From Thermosynechococcus sp. HN-54 (GTDB taxonomy: Bacteria; Cyanobacteriota; Cyanobacteriia; Thermosynechococcales; Thermosynechococcaceae), in NCBI RefSeq assembly GCF_023650955.1, contig NZ_CP098039.1, forward strand, positions 1,798,001 through 1,862,000: DNA of 64,000 bases, read 5' to 3'. Shown piece by piece: positions 1 through 9,479 of this stretch; the stretch's first letter is position 1; every line of letters begins with the position of its first letter. The notes below the pieces were generated by a model, which was not told where the DNA came from, did no database searches, and worked only from the letters and a program-made list of their open reading frames with translations. The translations under genes were made by a program, and so were the position numbers.

Positions 1-2
1 CT

Positions 3-1964
3 GTTGAAGAGGTTTATGAACTAACCGCCATTGATCCATGGTTCTTGCGGCAGATGCAGGGACTGCTAGAAACGGAAAAATTCCTCAAGCGCAGCAAACT
101 GGAGCAACTGACTGCCGATGATCTCTGGCGAGTCAAGCAGCAGGGCTTTAGTGATGCCCAAATTGCCTATGCGACCAAAACCACTGACGATCAGGTGCGG
201 GCCTATCGCCAATCCCTTAGTGTTGTTCCCGTCTATAAAACTGTGGATACCTGTGCGGCGGAGTTTGAAGCCTACACCCCCTACTACTACTCCACCTACG
301 AGCGGCCTGTGGAACAGATTAACCCAGATACCGGCGAGGTCGAACCACTACCGCCGCAATCGGAAGTATTGCCCCCCCGCAAGCCCCGCGTAATGATTCT
401 TGGCTCTGGCCCCAACCGCATTGGCCAAGGAATTGAATTTGATTACTGCTGCTGCCACGCCTCCTATGCCCTGCGGGCCGATGACTATGAAACGATCATG
501 GTCAACTCCAACCCAGAAACCGTTTCCACGGATTATGACACCAGCGATCGCCTCTACTTTGAACCCCTGACAAAGGAAGATGTCCTCAACATTATTGAAG
601 TGGAGCGCCCCGTCGGGATTATTATTCAGTTTGGCGGTCAGACGCCGCTGAAACTCGCCTTGCCACTCCAGCAGTACCTCGAAACCCATGGCGATCGCCT
701 CGGAACGCAAATCTGGGGTACCTCGCCCGACTCCATTGATATTGCCGAAGACCGCGAACGTTTTGAGAAAATTTTGCGGGAGCTGGATATCCCTCAACCC
801 CCCAATGGCACCGCTCGCAGTTATGCCGAAGCCCTGAGTATTGCTCAGCGCATTAGCTACCCTGTGGTGGTGCGCCCCAGTTATGTGCTCGGTGGTCGCG
901 CCATGGAAATTGTCTATTCCGATGCCGAACTAGAACGCTATATGAACGAAGCAGTTCAGGTGGAGCCAGAGCGACCAATCCTCATTGATAAGTATCTTGA
1001 AAATGCCATTGAGGTGGATGTGGATGCCATTGCTGATGCCACCGGTACCGTCGTGATTGGCGGGATTATGGAACACATCGAACAAGCAGGGATTCACTCT
1101 GGGGATTCTGCCTGTAGCCTGCCCACCCAATCCCTCTCTCCCACCGTGTTGGAGACCATCCGTAGGTGGAGTATTGCCCTTGCCAAGGCACTCAAAGTGG
1201 TGGGGCTGATGAACCTACAACTGGCGGTACAAGGGGAGCAGGTCTATATTTTGGAGGCCAACCCGCGGGCATCCCGTACGGTGCCCTTTGTCTCGAAGGC
1301 GATCGGCATTCCCCTCGCCAAAATTGCGGCGCGGCTGATGGCAGGCAAAACCCTCGCGGAACTCAATTTCCTCAATGAGAAAATTCCCAACCATGTCGCC
1401 GTCAAGGAAGCGGTTCTGCCCTTTGACAAATTTGCCGGTACGGATACGGTGCTGGGGCCAGAGATGCGCTCCACTGGTGAGGCGATGGGGATTGATATGA
1501 CCTTTGGCGCTGCCTATGCCAAGTCCCAACTGGCGGCCAATCAACGGTTGCCCTTGCAGGGAACAGTCTTTGTTTCCATGAACGATCGCGATAAGGCAGC
1601 AATTGTGCCCGTGGTTCAAGAGTTACAATCCCTCGGCTTTCGGATTATCGCCACCGAAGGGACGCGCAATGCTTTGTTAGAGGCGGGCTTAAGCAATATT
1701 GAACTCATCCTCAAGCTCCATGAGGGGCGCCCCCATGTCCTCGATGCGATTAAAAACCAGCAAATTCACCTGATCCTCAATACCCCCTCCGGTCAAGAGG
1801 CCCGCACTGATGCCCAACTGATTCGCCGCACTGCCCTTGCCTATAAAATTCCCATCGTGACAACGATCGCCGGTGCCAAGGCGACGGCTGCGGCCATTAA
1901 AACCCTGCAAACTTCAACCCTAGGGGTACGGTCACTTCAGGACTACCATCGGGCAGAATGCTAA
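3..1964 (+). CDS. carB: Carbamoyl-phosphate synthase large subunit, C-terminal part (5' end outside window)
   Basis: The reading frame is already open at the window edge ([15 protein letters not shown]), so the true start lies upstream and about 654 codons are visible of a protein usually near 1,080 residues. What remains is the end of the first synthetase half, the oligomerisation region, the second ATP-grasp half (the stretch around [17 protein letters not shown] and the ATP-binding loop [15 protein letters not shown]), and the C-terminal MGS-like allosteric domain. The enzyme makes carbamoyl phosphate from glutamine-derived ammonia, bicarbonate and ATP for pyrimidine and arginine synthesis in the cytosol. 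The gene overlaps the following DUF370 gene by 7 bp, which suggests co-transcription. Internal ATG codons such as the one at 45 are not the real start. Confidence 0.97.
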   Translation, partial: VEEVYELTAIDPWFLRQMQGLLETEKFLKRSKLEQLTADDLWRVKQQGFSDAQIAYATKTTDDQVRAYRQSLSVVPVYKTVDTCAAEFEAYTPYYYSTYERPVEQINPDTGEVEPLPPQSEVLPPRKPRVMILGSGPNRIGQGIEFDYCCCHASYALRADDYETIMVNSNPETVSTDYDTSDRLYFEPLTKEDVLNIIEVERPVGIIIQFGGQTPLKLALPLQQYLETHGDRLGTQIWGTSPDSIDIAEDRERFEKILRELDIPQPPNGTARSYAEALSIAQRISYPVVVRPSYVLGGRAMEIVYSDAELERYMNEAVQVEPERPILIDKYLENAIEVDVDAIADATGTVVIGGIMEHIEQAGIHSGDSACSLPTQSLSPTVLETIRRWSIALAKALKVVGLMNLQLAVQGEQVYILEANPRASRTVPFVSKAIGIPLAKIAARLMAGKTLAELNFLNEKIPNHVAVKEAVLPFDKFAGTDTVLGPEMRSTGEAMGIDMTFGAAYAKSQLAANQRLPLQGTVFVSMNDRDKAAIVPVVQELQSLGFRIIATEGTRNALLEAGLSNIELILKLHEGRPHVLDAIKNQQIHLILNTPSGQEARTDAQLIRRTALAYKIPIVTTIAGAKATAAAIKTLQTSTLGVRSLQDYHRAEC

Positions 1965-2191
1965 ACATTGGCTTTGGCAACTATGTCGCGCCCCAGCGAT
2001 TGCTGGCGATCGTCAGCCCGGACTCTGCTCCCATTAAACGTCTGATTCTTGAAGCACGAGAGCACCATCACCTCATTGATGCCACCCACGGGCGGCGAAC
2101 CCGTGCCGTTTTAGTTCTAGACGGCGAGATTGTCGTCCTCTCGGCATTGCATCCGGAAACCTTGGTGGCGCGGCTGAACCCACCCCCCTAG
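1958..2191 (+). CDS. DUF370 / RemA-like small DNA-binding regulator
   Basis: A 77-residue protein starting [20 protein letters not shown], followed by a basic segment ([23 protein letters not shown]). This is the layout of the DUF370/RemA family, whose Bacillus member is a DNA-binding activator of matrix genes; cyanobacterial members are conserved and largely uncharacterised. The length is normal for the family. The ATG lies inside the last codons of carB (7 bp overlap), so translation is probably coupled to it. The specific target in this organism cannot be inferred from the sequence. Confidence 0.85.
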   Translation: MLNIGFGNYVAPQRLLAIVSPDSAPIKRLILEAREHHHLIDATHGRRTRAVLVLDGEIVVLSALHPETLVARLNPPP

Positions 2192-2197
2192 ACGCCT

Positions 2198-2689
2198 CTA
2201 AAAAATAATCGTTACCCGCAGCGAATCAGTGTATAGGCCAGGCCTGACCCACTGCTGGGCGGGAATGCGACCGTAGATCGTCAGGGTATTGAGGACATTG
2301 TTGCCGGGAATAAAAGGTCCCCGTTGCTGTGTGCCCCCTGTGCCATCGCCCCAAATAATGCTGCGGTTGGCATCGAGGTAGAGGTTATAGTTCAGGCGAT
2401 CGCTCCCACTGCTCATTTGTCGCGGTGTAAAACTATTGCTGCCCCCTTGGCTTAGTTGAACCGTTATGGGGCGGTTATTAAAGCTGCCAGCCCCCCCACC
2501 CACACAGACAAACTGGACTTGACCAGTGGTATCTAGGGGAATGGGTGAAAAAGGATCATAGTTCCCAAAGTGTAACCCGGTCACACTTTGAAACTGACAA
2601 CCCGTCCCCTGAGCCTGTGCGGCTGCCCAACACCCAAGGCAACTGAGGCCAGTGATGACTCCTATCGTGGCGAGTCGGGCAAGGAACAT
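2198..2689 (-). CDS. Spore coat protein U (SCPU) domain secreted protein, pilin-like
   Basis: A 163-residue protein with an N-terminal hydrophobic signal peptide ending near AAAQAQG, then a single SCPU/CsuA-B-like beta domain: a first Cys after the signal (GCQFQS), the FGNYDPFS motif, a second Cys (VQFVCVGG), the LNYNLYLD strand, and the C-terminal LTIYGRIPAQQWVRPGLYTDSL motif. In other bacteria such proteins are subunits of archaic chaperone-usher pili and are exported through an usher. Here the only usher sequence is the broken remnant just upstream on the same strand, overlapping this gene by 28 bp, and no chaperone is visible. The protein may be a non-assembled relic, or it may use machinery encoded elsewhere. 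Confidence 0.8.
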   Translation of the reverse strand: MFLARLATIGVITGLSCLGCWAAAQAQGTGCQFQSVTGLHFGNYDPFSPIPLDTTGQVQFVCVGGGAGSFNNRPITVQLSQGGSNSFTPRQMSSGSDRLNYNLYLDANRSIIWGDGTGGTQQRGPFIPGNNVLNTLTIYGRIPAQQWVRPGLYTDSLRVTIIF

Positions 2690-3340
2690 GAGACTTCCCC
2701 TACATCGGTAAAGAAATCCTCACTGGGTGGCAGGGTGAGGTTAAATGTGCAGCGGAGTTGCTCGTAGGCCACTTCCGCGGTGTAGGTTCCTGCTTCTAGG
2801 GTATCAAAGTAAAATTCTCCCCTTGGCGAGAGGGGCGATACGATTTTTTCCTTGTCGCGTTCTAGGGTGAGTTGTCCCAAATTGGGGATGATCCGCTCAC
2901 TGCCCCGCAAAATCACCATCCGACCGACATAGTTGCGACTGGGGCGGACATCAAAGCGAGCGATCGCCCCCCCACGAAAGGGCGGTGCAATCAGTAGCTC
3001 CGTGCGGCCAATGGCAAAGTCAAGGGGAATATCCTGATCCTCAATCCGCAAGGCATTCCCGTAATAGGGCAGCAAGTCTGGAATCAAAATTTTACCGCGA
3101 CGATTCGTGCGACCAATTTCTTGATTGCTTAAGTACGTCCGTACCCCTGCCACATTGGGCACCTCCACCAAGGCAAAACTCCCCTGCACCACCACTATAG
3201 CCCACCCCCACGGGGGGCGATCGCGAGACGTTGAGGAAAGGAATCCCTTGATTCCCCTGTTGCAACCAGCCGCTGTTAATGGTCACCGCATTGTTGAGGA
3301 AATAGTAGATACGATCGATCTCTAGCATGCCGTTGCTCAA
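2662..3340 (-). pseudogene. Fimbrial outer-membrane usher (FimD/CsuD type), C-terminal remnant with a frame disruption
   Basis: A 177-codon open frame (3195 to 2662) matches the C-terminal third of archaic pilus ushers: QGSFALVEVPNVAGVRTYLS, then NQEIGRTNRRGKILIPDLLPYYGN, a plug/C-terminal beta domain, and a terminal Cys pair. A normal usher has about 800 residues. Upstream, in a different frame (3340 to about 3200), a short stretch NNAVTINSGWLQQGNQGIPFLNVS looks like continuing gene sequence, so the region appears to be a truncated and frame-disrupted relic. It starts only a few bases beyond the ileS stop. The 5' two-thirds and the partner chaperone are absent from the window. The pseudogene call is from recognised motifs; where the original reading frame broke is inferred. 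Confidence 0.6.
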
Positions 3341-3344
3341 TAAT

Positions 3345-6206
3345 CTAAAACTTTCCCTCTAGGGCAGCTTGACAGCGATCGCACAACTGGGGATGCACGG
3401 CCGATTGACCCACACTTTCAGCATAATTCCAGCAGCGGACGCATTTTTCCCCCTTGGCGTGATCGACACCAATCCACAGCCCCTCGTCTTCAAGGACATA
3501 GGGTACCTCCACCGCGCGGGGTTGCTCCATGACCTCCACCTGGGAAACCAAAAAGAGATAGCGCAGCTCATCCACCCCATTACCACTGAGGGCATCGCTG
3601 GGATTCATTTCCTGAAGGCGATCGCGCCACTCGGCATCGGCTACATAGATCCAGACTTTAGCCTCCAAGGAGGAGCCAATCCGCTTTTCAGTTCGGGCTT
3701 TTTCGAGAACCTTGTTCACTTCTAGGCGTAATTGGCGTAGGCGTTGCCACTCAGTTGCTAGGGCTTTATCTTGCCACTGGGCTGGCAGCTGTACCCAGCC
3801 GCTTTGAAAAACAGAGAGATAGGGGGTTTTGAAGGGCAGATGCTGCCAAATATCCTCCGCTAAGTGGGGGAGGACGGGCGCAATGGCACGGGCTAGGTTT
3901 TGAACCGCAATGGCGAGAACAGTTTGACAACTGCGGCGGCGATCGCTAGCGGCAGCACTGATGTAGAGCCGATCCTTGGCAATGTCTAGGTAGAAATTGG
4001 ATAAATCTACCACACAGAGGTTTTGAATGGTCTGGAAAAAGCGATAGAACTGAAAACTATCAAAGGCCGCGGTCACTTCACTGAAGACCTCGTGCAGCCG
4101 ATGCAGCATGTAGCGATCCAAGGCCGGCAGTTGGGCATAGGGAATCGCATCCTGATCGGGGTCAAAGTCGTGAAGATTCCCCAAGAGAAAGCGCGCGGTG
4201 TTGCGAATTTTGCGATAGACATCCGCCAACTGCCTGAGGATGTTTTTGCCAATGGGCACATCATCGGCGTAGTCCACGGAGGAGACCCACAGCCGCAGCA
4301 CGTCGGCACCATAGGGCGGATCTTGCTTTTGGTTTTTACCCCCTTCAATCACTTCTCGCGGATCCGTGACATTGCCGAGGGACTTGCTCATCTTGCGTCC
4401 CTGCTCATCGAGGACAAAGCCATGGGTAAGGACTGCCTTATAGGGCGCCTGGCCTTTGACGGCGACCCGTGTCAGTAATGAGGATTGAAACCAGCCGCGG
4501 TGCTGATCCGAGCCTTCGAGATAGAGATCCGCCTGTTGATCGCCGAGAACCGCTGCCCAAGAGGATCCGGAATCAAACCAGACATCCATGGTGTCAGTGC
4601 CCTTTTCGTAGCGATCGGCCTGATCTCGGAGGGACGCCGGCAATAATTCCGCCACAGACAATTCCCACCACGCATCGGAGCCGCGATCGCGAATAATGGC
4701 TTGCACATGGGCAATGGTTTCTGGGGTCAGTAGCGGTTCTCCCGTTTCTTTGTCATAAAAGACGGGAATGGGCACGCCCCAACTACGCTGCCGCGAAATG
4801 CACCAATCGGATCGCTCGGTGACCATGGCGGTAATGCGGTTTTCCCCTTGGGCAGGAATCCAAGTGACCTCAGCGATCGCCCGCAGTGCCGCATCGCGAA
4901 ACCCTTCAACCGAGGCAAACCACTGCTCGGTGGCGCGGAAGATGGTCGGTTTTTTTGTCCGCCAGTCGTAGGGATACTTGTGAACATAGGGTTCTTCCTT
5001 GAGGAGTGCCCCACACGCTTGCAAAGCCGCAATCACGGCTTCATTCCCTTCCTTGAGGACATTGAGACCGGCAAAGGGGCCTGCTTCCGCTGTAAAGCAA
5101 CCATTCTCATCCACGGGCGATAGGATGGGCAGACCATAGTGTTGACCTACGGCATAGTCTTCTAAGCCATGGCCGGGGGCCGTATGAACCAGACCCGTTC
5201 CGGAGTCAGTTGTCACATAATCGCCGCCAATAACAATTTTGCTCTCGCGCTCAAAGAGGGGGTGGCGATAGCGCGCATTTTCCAAGTCCGCTCCTTTGGC
5301 CGTAGCCACCACCTTGAGCGTACAACCGAGGGTTTGGCTGAGGCGCTCCACCAGCTCCTTGGCCACAATCAAATACTTGTAGCGAGCACTGGGTTTGACC
5401 TCAACAAGGGCATAGGTGAGATCCGGATTGACACTTACGGCCAAGTTGGCAGGAATTGTCCAAGGGGTTGTTGTCCAAATGGCAACGCCTAATTTGCCGA
5501 GCGCTTTGTACCAAGACTTGGCTAGCCCTTGGGGCAGCTCAATCACTTCAAAGGCGGCATAGAGACTGCGGGAGGTGTGGCCTTCGGGATATTCCAGTTC
5601 CGCTTCGGCGAGGGCGGTTTTAGAACTGGGACTCCAGTGCACCGGTTTCAGGCCGCGATAAATGTAGCCCCGCAGCACCATTTCGCCAAAGACGCCGATT
5701 TGGGCAGCCTCATAGTCAGGGGTGAGTGTCAAGTAGGGGTGCTCCCAGTCACCCCAAACCCCATAGCGTTGGAAACTCTGCTTTTGCTCGGCAACGGTTT
5801 TGAGGGCAAATTCTTTGGCCTGTTGACGGAGGGTGAGGGGCGTGAGCTGCGCGCGCTGTTCGGGTTTCAGGTTTTGCAGGACCTTGAGTTCAATGGGTAG
5901 GCCATGGCAATCCCAGCCGGGTCGGTAGTGTACCTTGCGTCCCCGCAGCAGTTGGTACTTGTTGATGATGTCCTTGAGGATTTTATTCAGGGCATGGCCA
6001 ATGTGCAGGGCGCCGTTGGCGTAGGGGGGACCGTCGTGGAGGATAAAGACTTCCCCCGGATTGGTTTGCTGGAGGGTTTCATAAATTTTGTGCTCTGCCC
6101 AAAAGGCTTGCAATTGAGGTTCCCGTATCGCTGCATTCGCCCGCATTTCAAACGTGGTTTGCGGCAGGTTGACGGTGTCTTTGTAGTCGGGGGTAGCGTC
6201 AGTCAT
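3345..6206 (-). CDS. ileS: Isoleucyl-tRNA synthetase
   Basis: A class I aminoacyl-tRNA synthetase of 953 residues that charges tRNA-Ile with isoleucine in the cytosol. The HIGH signature is in PYANGALHIGHALNKILKD near the N-terminus and the KMSKS loop is in GRKMSKSLGNV. The editing domain lies between them, with TTTPWTIPANLAVSV and the DSGTGLVHTAPGHG motif. The C-terminal zinc finger is CVRCWN followed by LCDRC. The start chosen is the ATG at 6206 (MTDATPDYKDTVNLP); the upstream in-frame extension to 6263 has no recognisable similarity to the family. The gene is divergent from ruvX, with about 100 bp between the starts. Confidence 0.97.
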   Translation of the reverse strand: MTDATPDYKDTVNLPQTTFEMRANAAIREPQLQAFWAEHKIYETLQQTNPGEVFILHDGPPYANGALHIGHALNKILKDIINKYQLLRGRKVHYRPGWDCHGLPIELKVLQNLKPEQRAQLTPLTLRQQAKEFALKTVAEQKQSFQRYGVWGDWEHPYLTLTPDYEAAQIGVFGEMVLRGYIYRGLKPVHWSPSSKTALAEAELEYPEGHTSRSLYAAFEVIELPQGLAKSWYKALGKLGVAIWTTTPWTIPANLAVSVNPDLTYALVEVKPSARYKYLIVAKELVERLSQTLGCTLKVVATAKGADLENARYRHPLFERESKIVIGGDYVTTDSGTGLVHTAPGHGLEDYAVGQHYGLPILSPVDENGCFTAEAGPFAGLNVLKEGNEAVIAALQACGALLKEEPYVHKYPYDWRTKKPTIFRATEQWFASVEGFRDAALRAIAEVTWIPAQGENRITAMVTERSDWCISRQRSWGVPIPVFYDKETGEPLLTPETIAHVQAIIRDRGSDAWWELSVAELLPASLRDQADRYEKGTDTMDVWFDSGSSWAAVLGDQQADLYLEGSDQHRGWFQSSLLTRVAVKGQAPYKAVLTHGFVLDEQGRKMSKSLGNVTDPREVIEGGKNQKQDPPYGADVLRLWVSSVDYADDVPIGKNILRQLADVYRKIRNTARFLLGNLHDFDPDQDAIPYAQLPALDRYMLHRLHEVFSEVTAAFDSFQFYRFFQTIQNLCVVDLSNFYLDIAKDRLYISAAASDRRRSCQTVLAIAVQNLARAIAPVLPHLAEDIWQHLPFKTPYLSVFQSGWVQLPAQWQDKALATEWQRLRQLRLEVNKVLEKARTEKRIGSSLEAKVWIYVADAEWRDRLQEMNPSDALSGNGVDELRYLFLVSQVEVMEQPRAVEVPYVLEDEGLWIGVDHAKGEKCVRCWNYAESVGQSAVHPQLCDRCQAALEGKF

Positions 6207-6303
6207 GGGTGGGTACAGCGGGGTATGATGGTTTTCAGCTAGGGAAAAAACGCATCTTGGCAATGGATTTCATTGTAGGGGAACTGTTCTTGCTCACTCA
6301 AGG

Positions 6304-6759
6304 ATGATTTCCGTTCTGGGTTTGGATTTGGGGCGCAAGCGCATTGGCGTTGCGGGGTGCGATCGCTTGGGGCAGTTGGCCACGGGCATTACAACCATTC
6401 ATCGCCGCAATTTTGCCAGTGATATGGCGCAGCTTCGACAGATTTGTCAAGAGCGAGGGGTGGAAAAGTTAATCGTGGGCTTGCCCTACACCCTCGATGG
6501 TCAACTGGGTTCCCAAGCACGGCAGGTGCAGCATTTGGCAGAAAAAATTGGCACAGCCTTAAATTTGCCGGTGGAATACGTTGATGAGCGGCTAACGTCG
6601 TTTCAAGCGGAGGAAATCCTCAAACAACGGCGGCGATCGCCCCGTCACCACAAGGACTTGGTGGATCAAATTGCTGCTGCCCTGATTTTGCAACAGTGGC
6701 TTGATGCCCGTTCTCAAGCTGCAAAAGCAACCCTAGCCCCCCTTGAACCGCAGCTATAA
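6304..6759 (+). CDS. ruvX: Putative pre-16S rRNA nuclease / Holliday junction resolvase-like (YqgF/RuvX)
   Basis: A 151-residue RNase H-fold protein. It starts ISVLGLDLGRKRIGVA, carrying the first catalytic Asp of the YqgF family. It continues with LIVGLPYTLDGQLGSQARQV, the VEYVDERLTSFQAEEIL motif with the conserved acidic residue, and a C-terminal DLVDQIAAALILQQWL helix with the last Asp. Family members process the 5' end of 16S rRNA and have been linked to Holliday junction resolution. The length is typical. It is divergent from ileS and convergent with the DUF3782 gene downstream. Confidence 0.93.
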   Translation: MISVLGLDLGRKRIGVAGCDRLGQLATGITTIHRRNFASDMAQLRQICQERGVEKLIVGLPYTLDGQLGSQARQVQHLAEKIGTALNLPVEYVDERLTSFQAEEILKQRRRSPRHHKDLVDQIAAALILQQWLDARSQAAKATLAPLEPQL

Positions 6760-6800
6760 GTGATGCTCGAAATTTCTATTCCCAAATTATTGGGCAGGGG

Positions 6801-7421
6801 CTACCATGTACGGGGTCGAAACTGCGCATCATTGAGAATCGCCACGCCGTCTCCCGACTGGGCCAACACAAACAAACCTTGCCGGTAGGCATAGCGAGCC
6901 ACCTCAGGCGGCACAATCATCCCTGCCACCGCTCCCAAGAGCTTGGTGTCACGATACTGGTGCGCCAAACGACGAAATTTCGCAATGCGCTCTAGATGCT
7001 CATCCACATCCCCTTGGCTTAGTTTCGTTTTTACCTCGACGAGAACCGCTTCATCCGTATTGACCACCAGCAGATCAATTTCTAAACTCTCGTTCCCATC
7101 TTGGAGAATGACATCGCTGTAAAGTTGAGAGACGGCAATTCCCCGACTCTGAAATAAACGGAGTACCGCTGGTCGTACCTGCCATTCCACAAATTCCCCA
7201 AGGCGATTGCCCAGTTTCCCCAGTTGCTGATTGAGTTGGCGAGCTTCTTCTCGCAGCAATCGTTCCGTTGCTTGGAAACGTCGGTCAGTCTCCTGAAATC
7301 GCCGATCCGTTTCTTGAAAGCGGCGTTCCGTTTCTTGAAAGCGGCGTTCCGTTTCCTTTTGAGCTTCTAACAGCTCCCCTAATAATCGCCAAACATCGTC
7401 AGGGGTGTATGCCTTTGTCAT
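6801..7421 (-). CDS. DUF3782-type PD-(D/E)XK nuclease-like protein with heptad coiled coil (intact copy)
   Basis: A 206-residue protein. Residues 1-20 (MTKAYTPDDVWRLLGELLEA) lead into a tandem heptad array based on ETERRFQ/ETDRRFQ, about five repeats and a likely coiled coil. A C-terminal PD-(D/E)XK-like core follows: LEIDLLVVNTDEAVLVEVKTKLS has the Asp and the ExK motif, preceded by a conserved Glu region. These proteins are common in cyanobacteria, often in many copies; their function is unknown and a restriction-like nuclease fold is predicted. A disrupted direct paralogue lies about 2 kb away on the same strand, across the cystine-lyase-like gene. Confidence 0.8.
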   Translation of the reverse strand: MTKAYTPDDVWRLLGELLEAQKETERRFQETERRFQETDRRFQETDRRFQATERLLREEARQLNQQLGKLGNRLGEFVEWQVRPAVLRLFQSRGIAVSQLYSDVILQDGNESLEIDLLVVNTDEAVLVEVKTKLSQGDVDEHLERIAKFRRLAHQYRDTKLLGAVAGMIVPPEVARYAYRQGLFVLAQSGDGVAILNDAQFRPRTW

Positions 7422-7561
7422 TGCTTGATTGAGGTGATTAATTGACCGCGCCTTGCTTGAGCGCTGCGCTACTTGAGGGGGGATAAAAAGGGGACTTGCT
7501 ACATACCTTTATCTTAAGTTCTTTACGGTAGCATCTATCTATCACTTGAAATAACTATCGA

Positions 7562-8737
7562 ATGAACCTAGAGACACTGCGCACCTACCACGATACCTAC
7601 CCTGCCCTGCTCAATAAGACCTACCTCAACTATGGGGGGCAAGGGCCGCTGCACCAAGACACTTGGCATGCGATTCTCCAGAGCGATCGCCACATCCAAG
7701 AACAAGGTCCCTTTGCCAATCGGGTCTTTCCGTGGCTGAGTCAACAACTGCAAACCCTGCGAGCAGAACTGGCACAGCTTTTGGGAACAACGGCAGACAC
7801 CATTGCCCTGACCGATTCTGTAACCACTGGCTGCAATATCGTTCTTTGGGGCATCAACTGGCAAGCGGGCGATCGCCTGCTAATTTCCAACTGTGAGCAT
7901 CCGGGGGTAGTGGCGATTACGGAGCAATTAGCGCGGCGGTTGGGGGTGGTCGTGGATCGGGTGGCCTTTTGGCCCTGGTGTGAGGATGAGGTGGCCGCCA
8001 TTGAAGCCCAACTCCATCCCCGCACACGCTTGGTGGTTCTCAGTCATTTGCTGTGGAATACCGGGAAACTTTTGCCGTTAAAGCAGATTGTTGACGTTTG
8101 CCATCGTCGCGGCATCCAAGTCTTGGCGGATGGTGCCCAAAGTGTTGGCATGGTGCCCCTGAATTTACCCGCCTTGGGGGTGGACTACTATGCCTTTACG
8201 GGACACAAGTGGTGCTGTGGACCTGCGGGGCTGGGAGGGCTGTACATTCGGCGCGATCGCCTGCCCACCTTGGAACCCACCTTCATTGGTTGGCGCGGCA
8301 TTCACCAAACCCGTGAGGCGCAACCTGCGGGCTGGAAAGAGGATGCCAGTCGCTTTGAGGTGGCCACAACCGCTTTTTCCTTGGTACCAGGGCTAACCAC
8401 TGCTCTCCAGATCCATGCAGCCTGGGGCACCCCCCAAGAGCGATACCAGCGCATTTGTGCCCTGAGTCATCACCTCTGGCAACAGTTACAGGGGATTGAG
8501 GGCTTGACCTGCCTCAGTCCAGTGCCACCGCTGTCGGGATTGGTGGCCTTTCAGTTGGCCAATGGTCAGCATCGTCAATTGGTGCAGGATTTGGAAGCAG
8601 AAAATATCTTGGTGCGGGAATTGCTTTATCCTGCCTCGGTGCGAGCCTGTGTGCATTACTTTACGCTGCCGCAGGAGTGCGATCGCTTTGTCGGTGCCCT
8701 CAAACAGTGGCTCCAGGATCATCCTCAGGAAGTTTGA
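7562..8737 (+). CDS. PLP-dependent class V aminotransferase, cysteine/cystine C-S lyase-like
   Basis: A 391-residue fold-type I PLP enzyme. The N-terminus LNKTYLNYGGQGPL closely resembles cyanobacterial L-cysteine/cystine C-S lyase (C-DES). The PLP Asp region is ILADGAQSVG and the Schiff-base Lys lies in FTGHKWCCGPAGLGG. C-DES enzymes release pyruvate, ammonia and a persulfide usable for Fe-S cluster formation. The mobile active-site Cys loop typical of NifS/SufS desulfurases is not obvious, which favours a C-S lyase over a classical desulfurase. The gene sits alone between two directly repeated DUF3782 copies on the opposite strand. Substrate is assigned by family resemblance only. Confidence 0.85.
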   Translation: MNLETLRTYHDTYPALLNKTYLNYGGQGPLHQDTWHAILQSDRHIQEQGPFANRVFPWLSQQLQTLRAELAQLLGTTADTIALTDSVTTGCNIVLWGINWQAGDRLLISNCEHPGVVAITEQLARRLGVVVDRVAFWPWCEDEVAAIEAQLHPRTRLVVLSHLLWNTGKLLPLKQIVDVCHRRGIQVLADGAQSVGMVPLNLPALGVDYYAFTGHKWCCGPAGLGGLYIRRDRLPTLEPTFIGWRGIHQTREAQPAGWKEDASRFEVATTAFSLVPGLTTALQIHAAWGTPQERYQRICALSHHLWQQLQGIEGLTCLSPVPPLSGLVAFQLANGQHRQLVQDLEAENILVRELLYPASVRACVHYFTLPQECDRFVGALKQWLQDHPQEV

Positions 8738-8771
8738 GAATTGAATTAGAGCGATTCTCCAAGAGAGTGAC

Positions 8772-9350
8772 CTACCATGTACGGGGCTGGAACTGGGCAT
8801 CATTGAGAATCGTCACCCCATCTCCTGACTGCGCCAACACAGACAAACCTTGCCGATAGGCATAGCGAGCCACCTCAGGGAACACGATCATCCCTGTCAC
8901 GGCGCCCAAGAGCTTGGTGCCCCGATACTGGTGCGCCAAACGACGAAATTTCGCGATCCGCTCTAAATGCTCATCCACATCCCCTTGGCTCAGTTTCGTT
9001 TTCACCTCGACGAGGACGGCTTCATCTGTGTTAGCAACCAGCAGATCAATTTCTAAACTCTCGTTGCCATCTTGGAGAATGACATGGCTGTAAAGCTGAC
9101 AGACAGCAATTCCCCGATTCTGAAATCATCACAGCACGGCGGGGCGTACCTGCCATTCCACAAATTCCCCAAGGCGATTGCTGAGTTTCCCCAGTTGCTG
9201 GTTGAGTTGGCGCGCTTCTTCCCGCAGCAATCGTTCCGTTTCTTGAAATCGCCGATCCGTCTCCTGAAATTGGCGCTCCGTTTCCTTCTGAGCCTCTAAT
9301 AGCTCCCCCAATAACCGCCAAACCTCTTCAGGGGTATATGCCTCTGTCAT
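8772..9350 (-). pseudogene. Second DUF3782 nuclease-like copy, interrupted by tandem in-frame TGA TGA
   Basis: The frame from ATG 9350 (MTEAYTPEEVWRLLGELLEA) reads to RPAVL and then meets two consecutive TGA codons at about 9123-9128. The same frame then continues without a shift as FQNRGIAVCQLYS, the LEIDLLVANTDEAVLVEVK core and the end PRTW at 8772. In the intact copy (6801-7421) the two stop positions are Arg-Leu (CGT TTA). The heptad array is also shorter, about three units against five. The rest is nearly identical to the intact paralogue, so the duplication is recent. The truncated N-terminal coiled coil could still be made; the nuclease core would not be translated from this start. Confidence 0.85.
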
Positions 9351-9479
9351 CCGTATTGGGAAAAACATTCTTAAGTAAAGATACTCAACCGTGGCTCGTT
9401 ATACTAAAGTCTGATGGGTGTTGTTCAAGCTCAGCCTAGAGAGAACAGCAGCCAACTCAGTTGTTTTACGGATGTGTTC

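Noticed and set aside
348-797. 149-codon minus-strand open frame
   Set aside because: It lies opposite carB with no domain similarity; codon-shadow artefact.
45-1964. ATG at 45 as the carB start
   Set aside because: The frame is already open upstream and encodes conserved CarB residues; the gene begins before the window.
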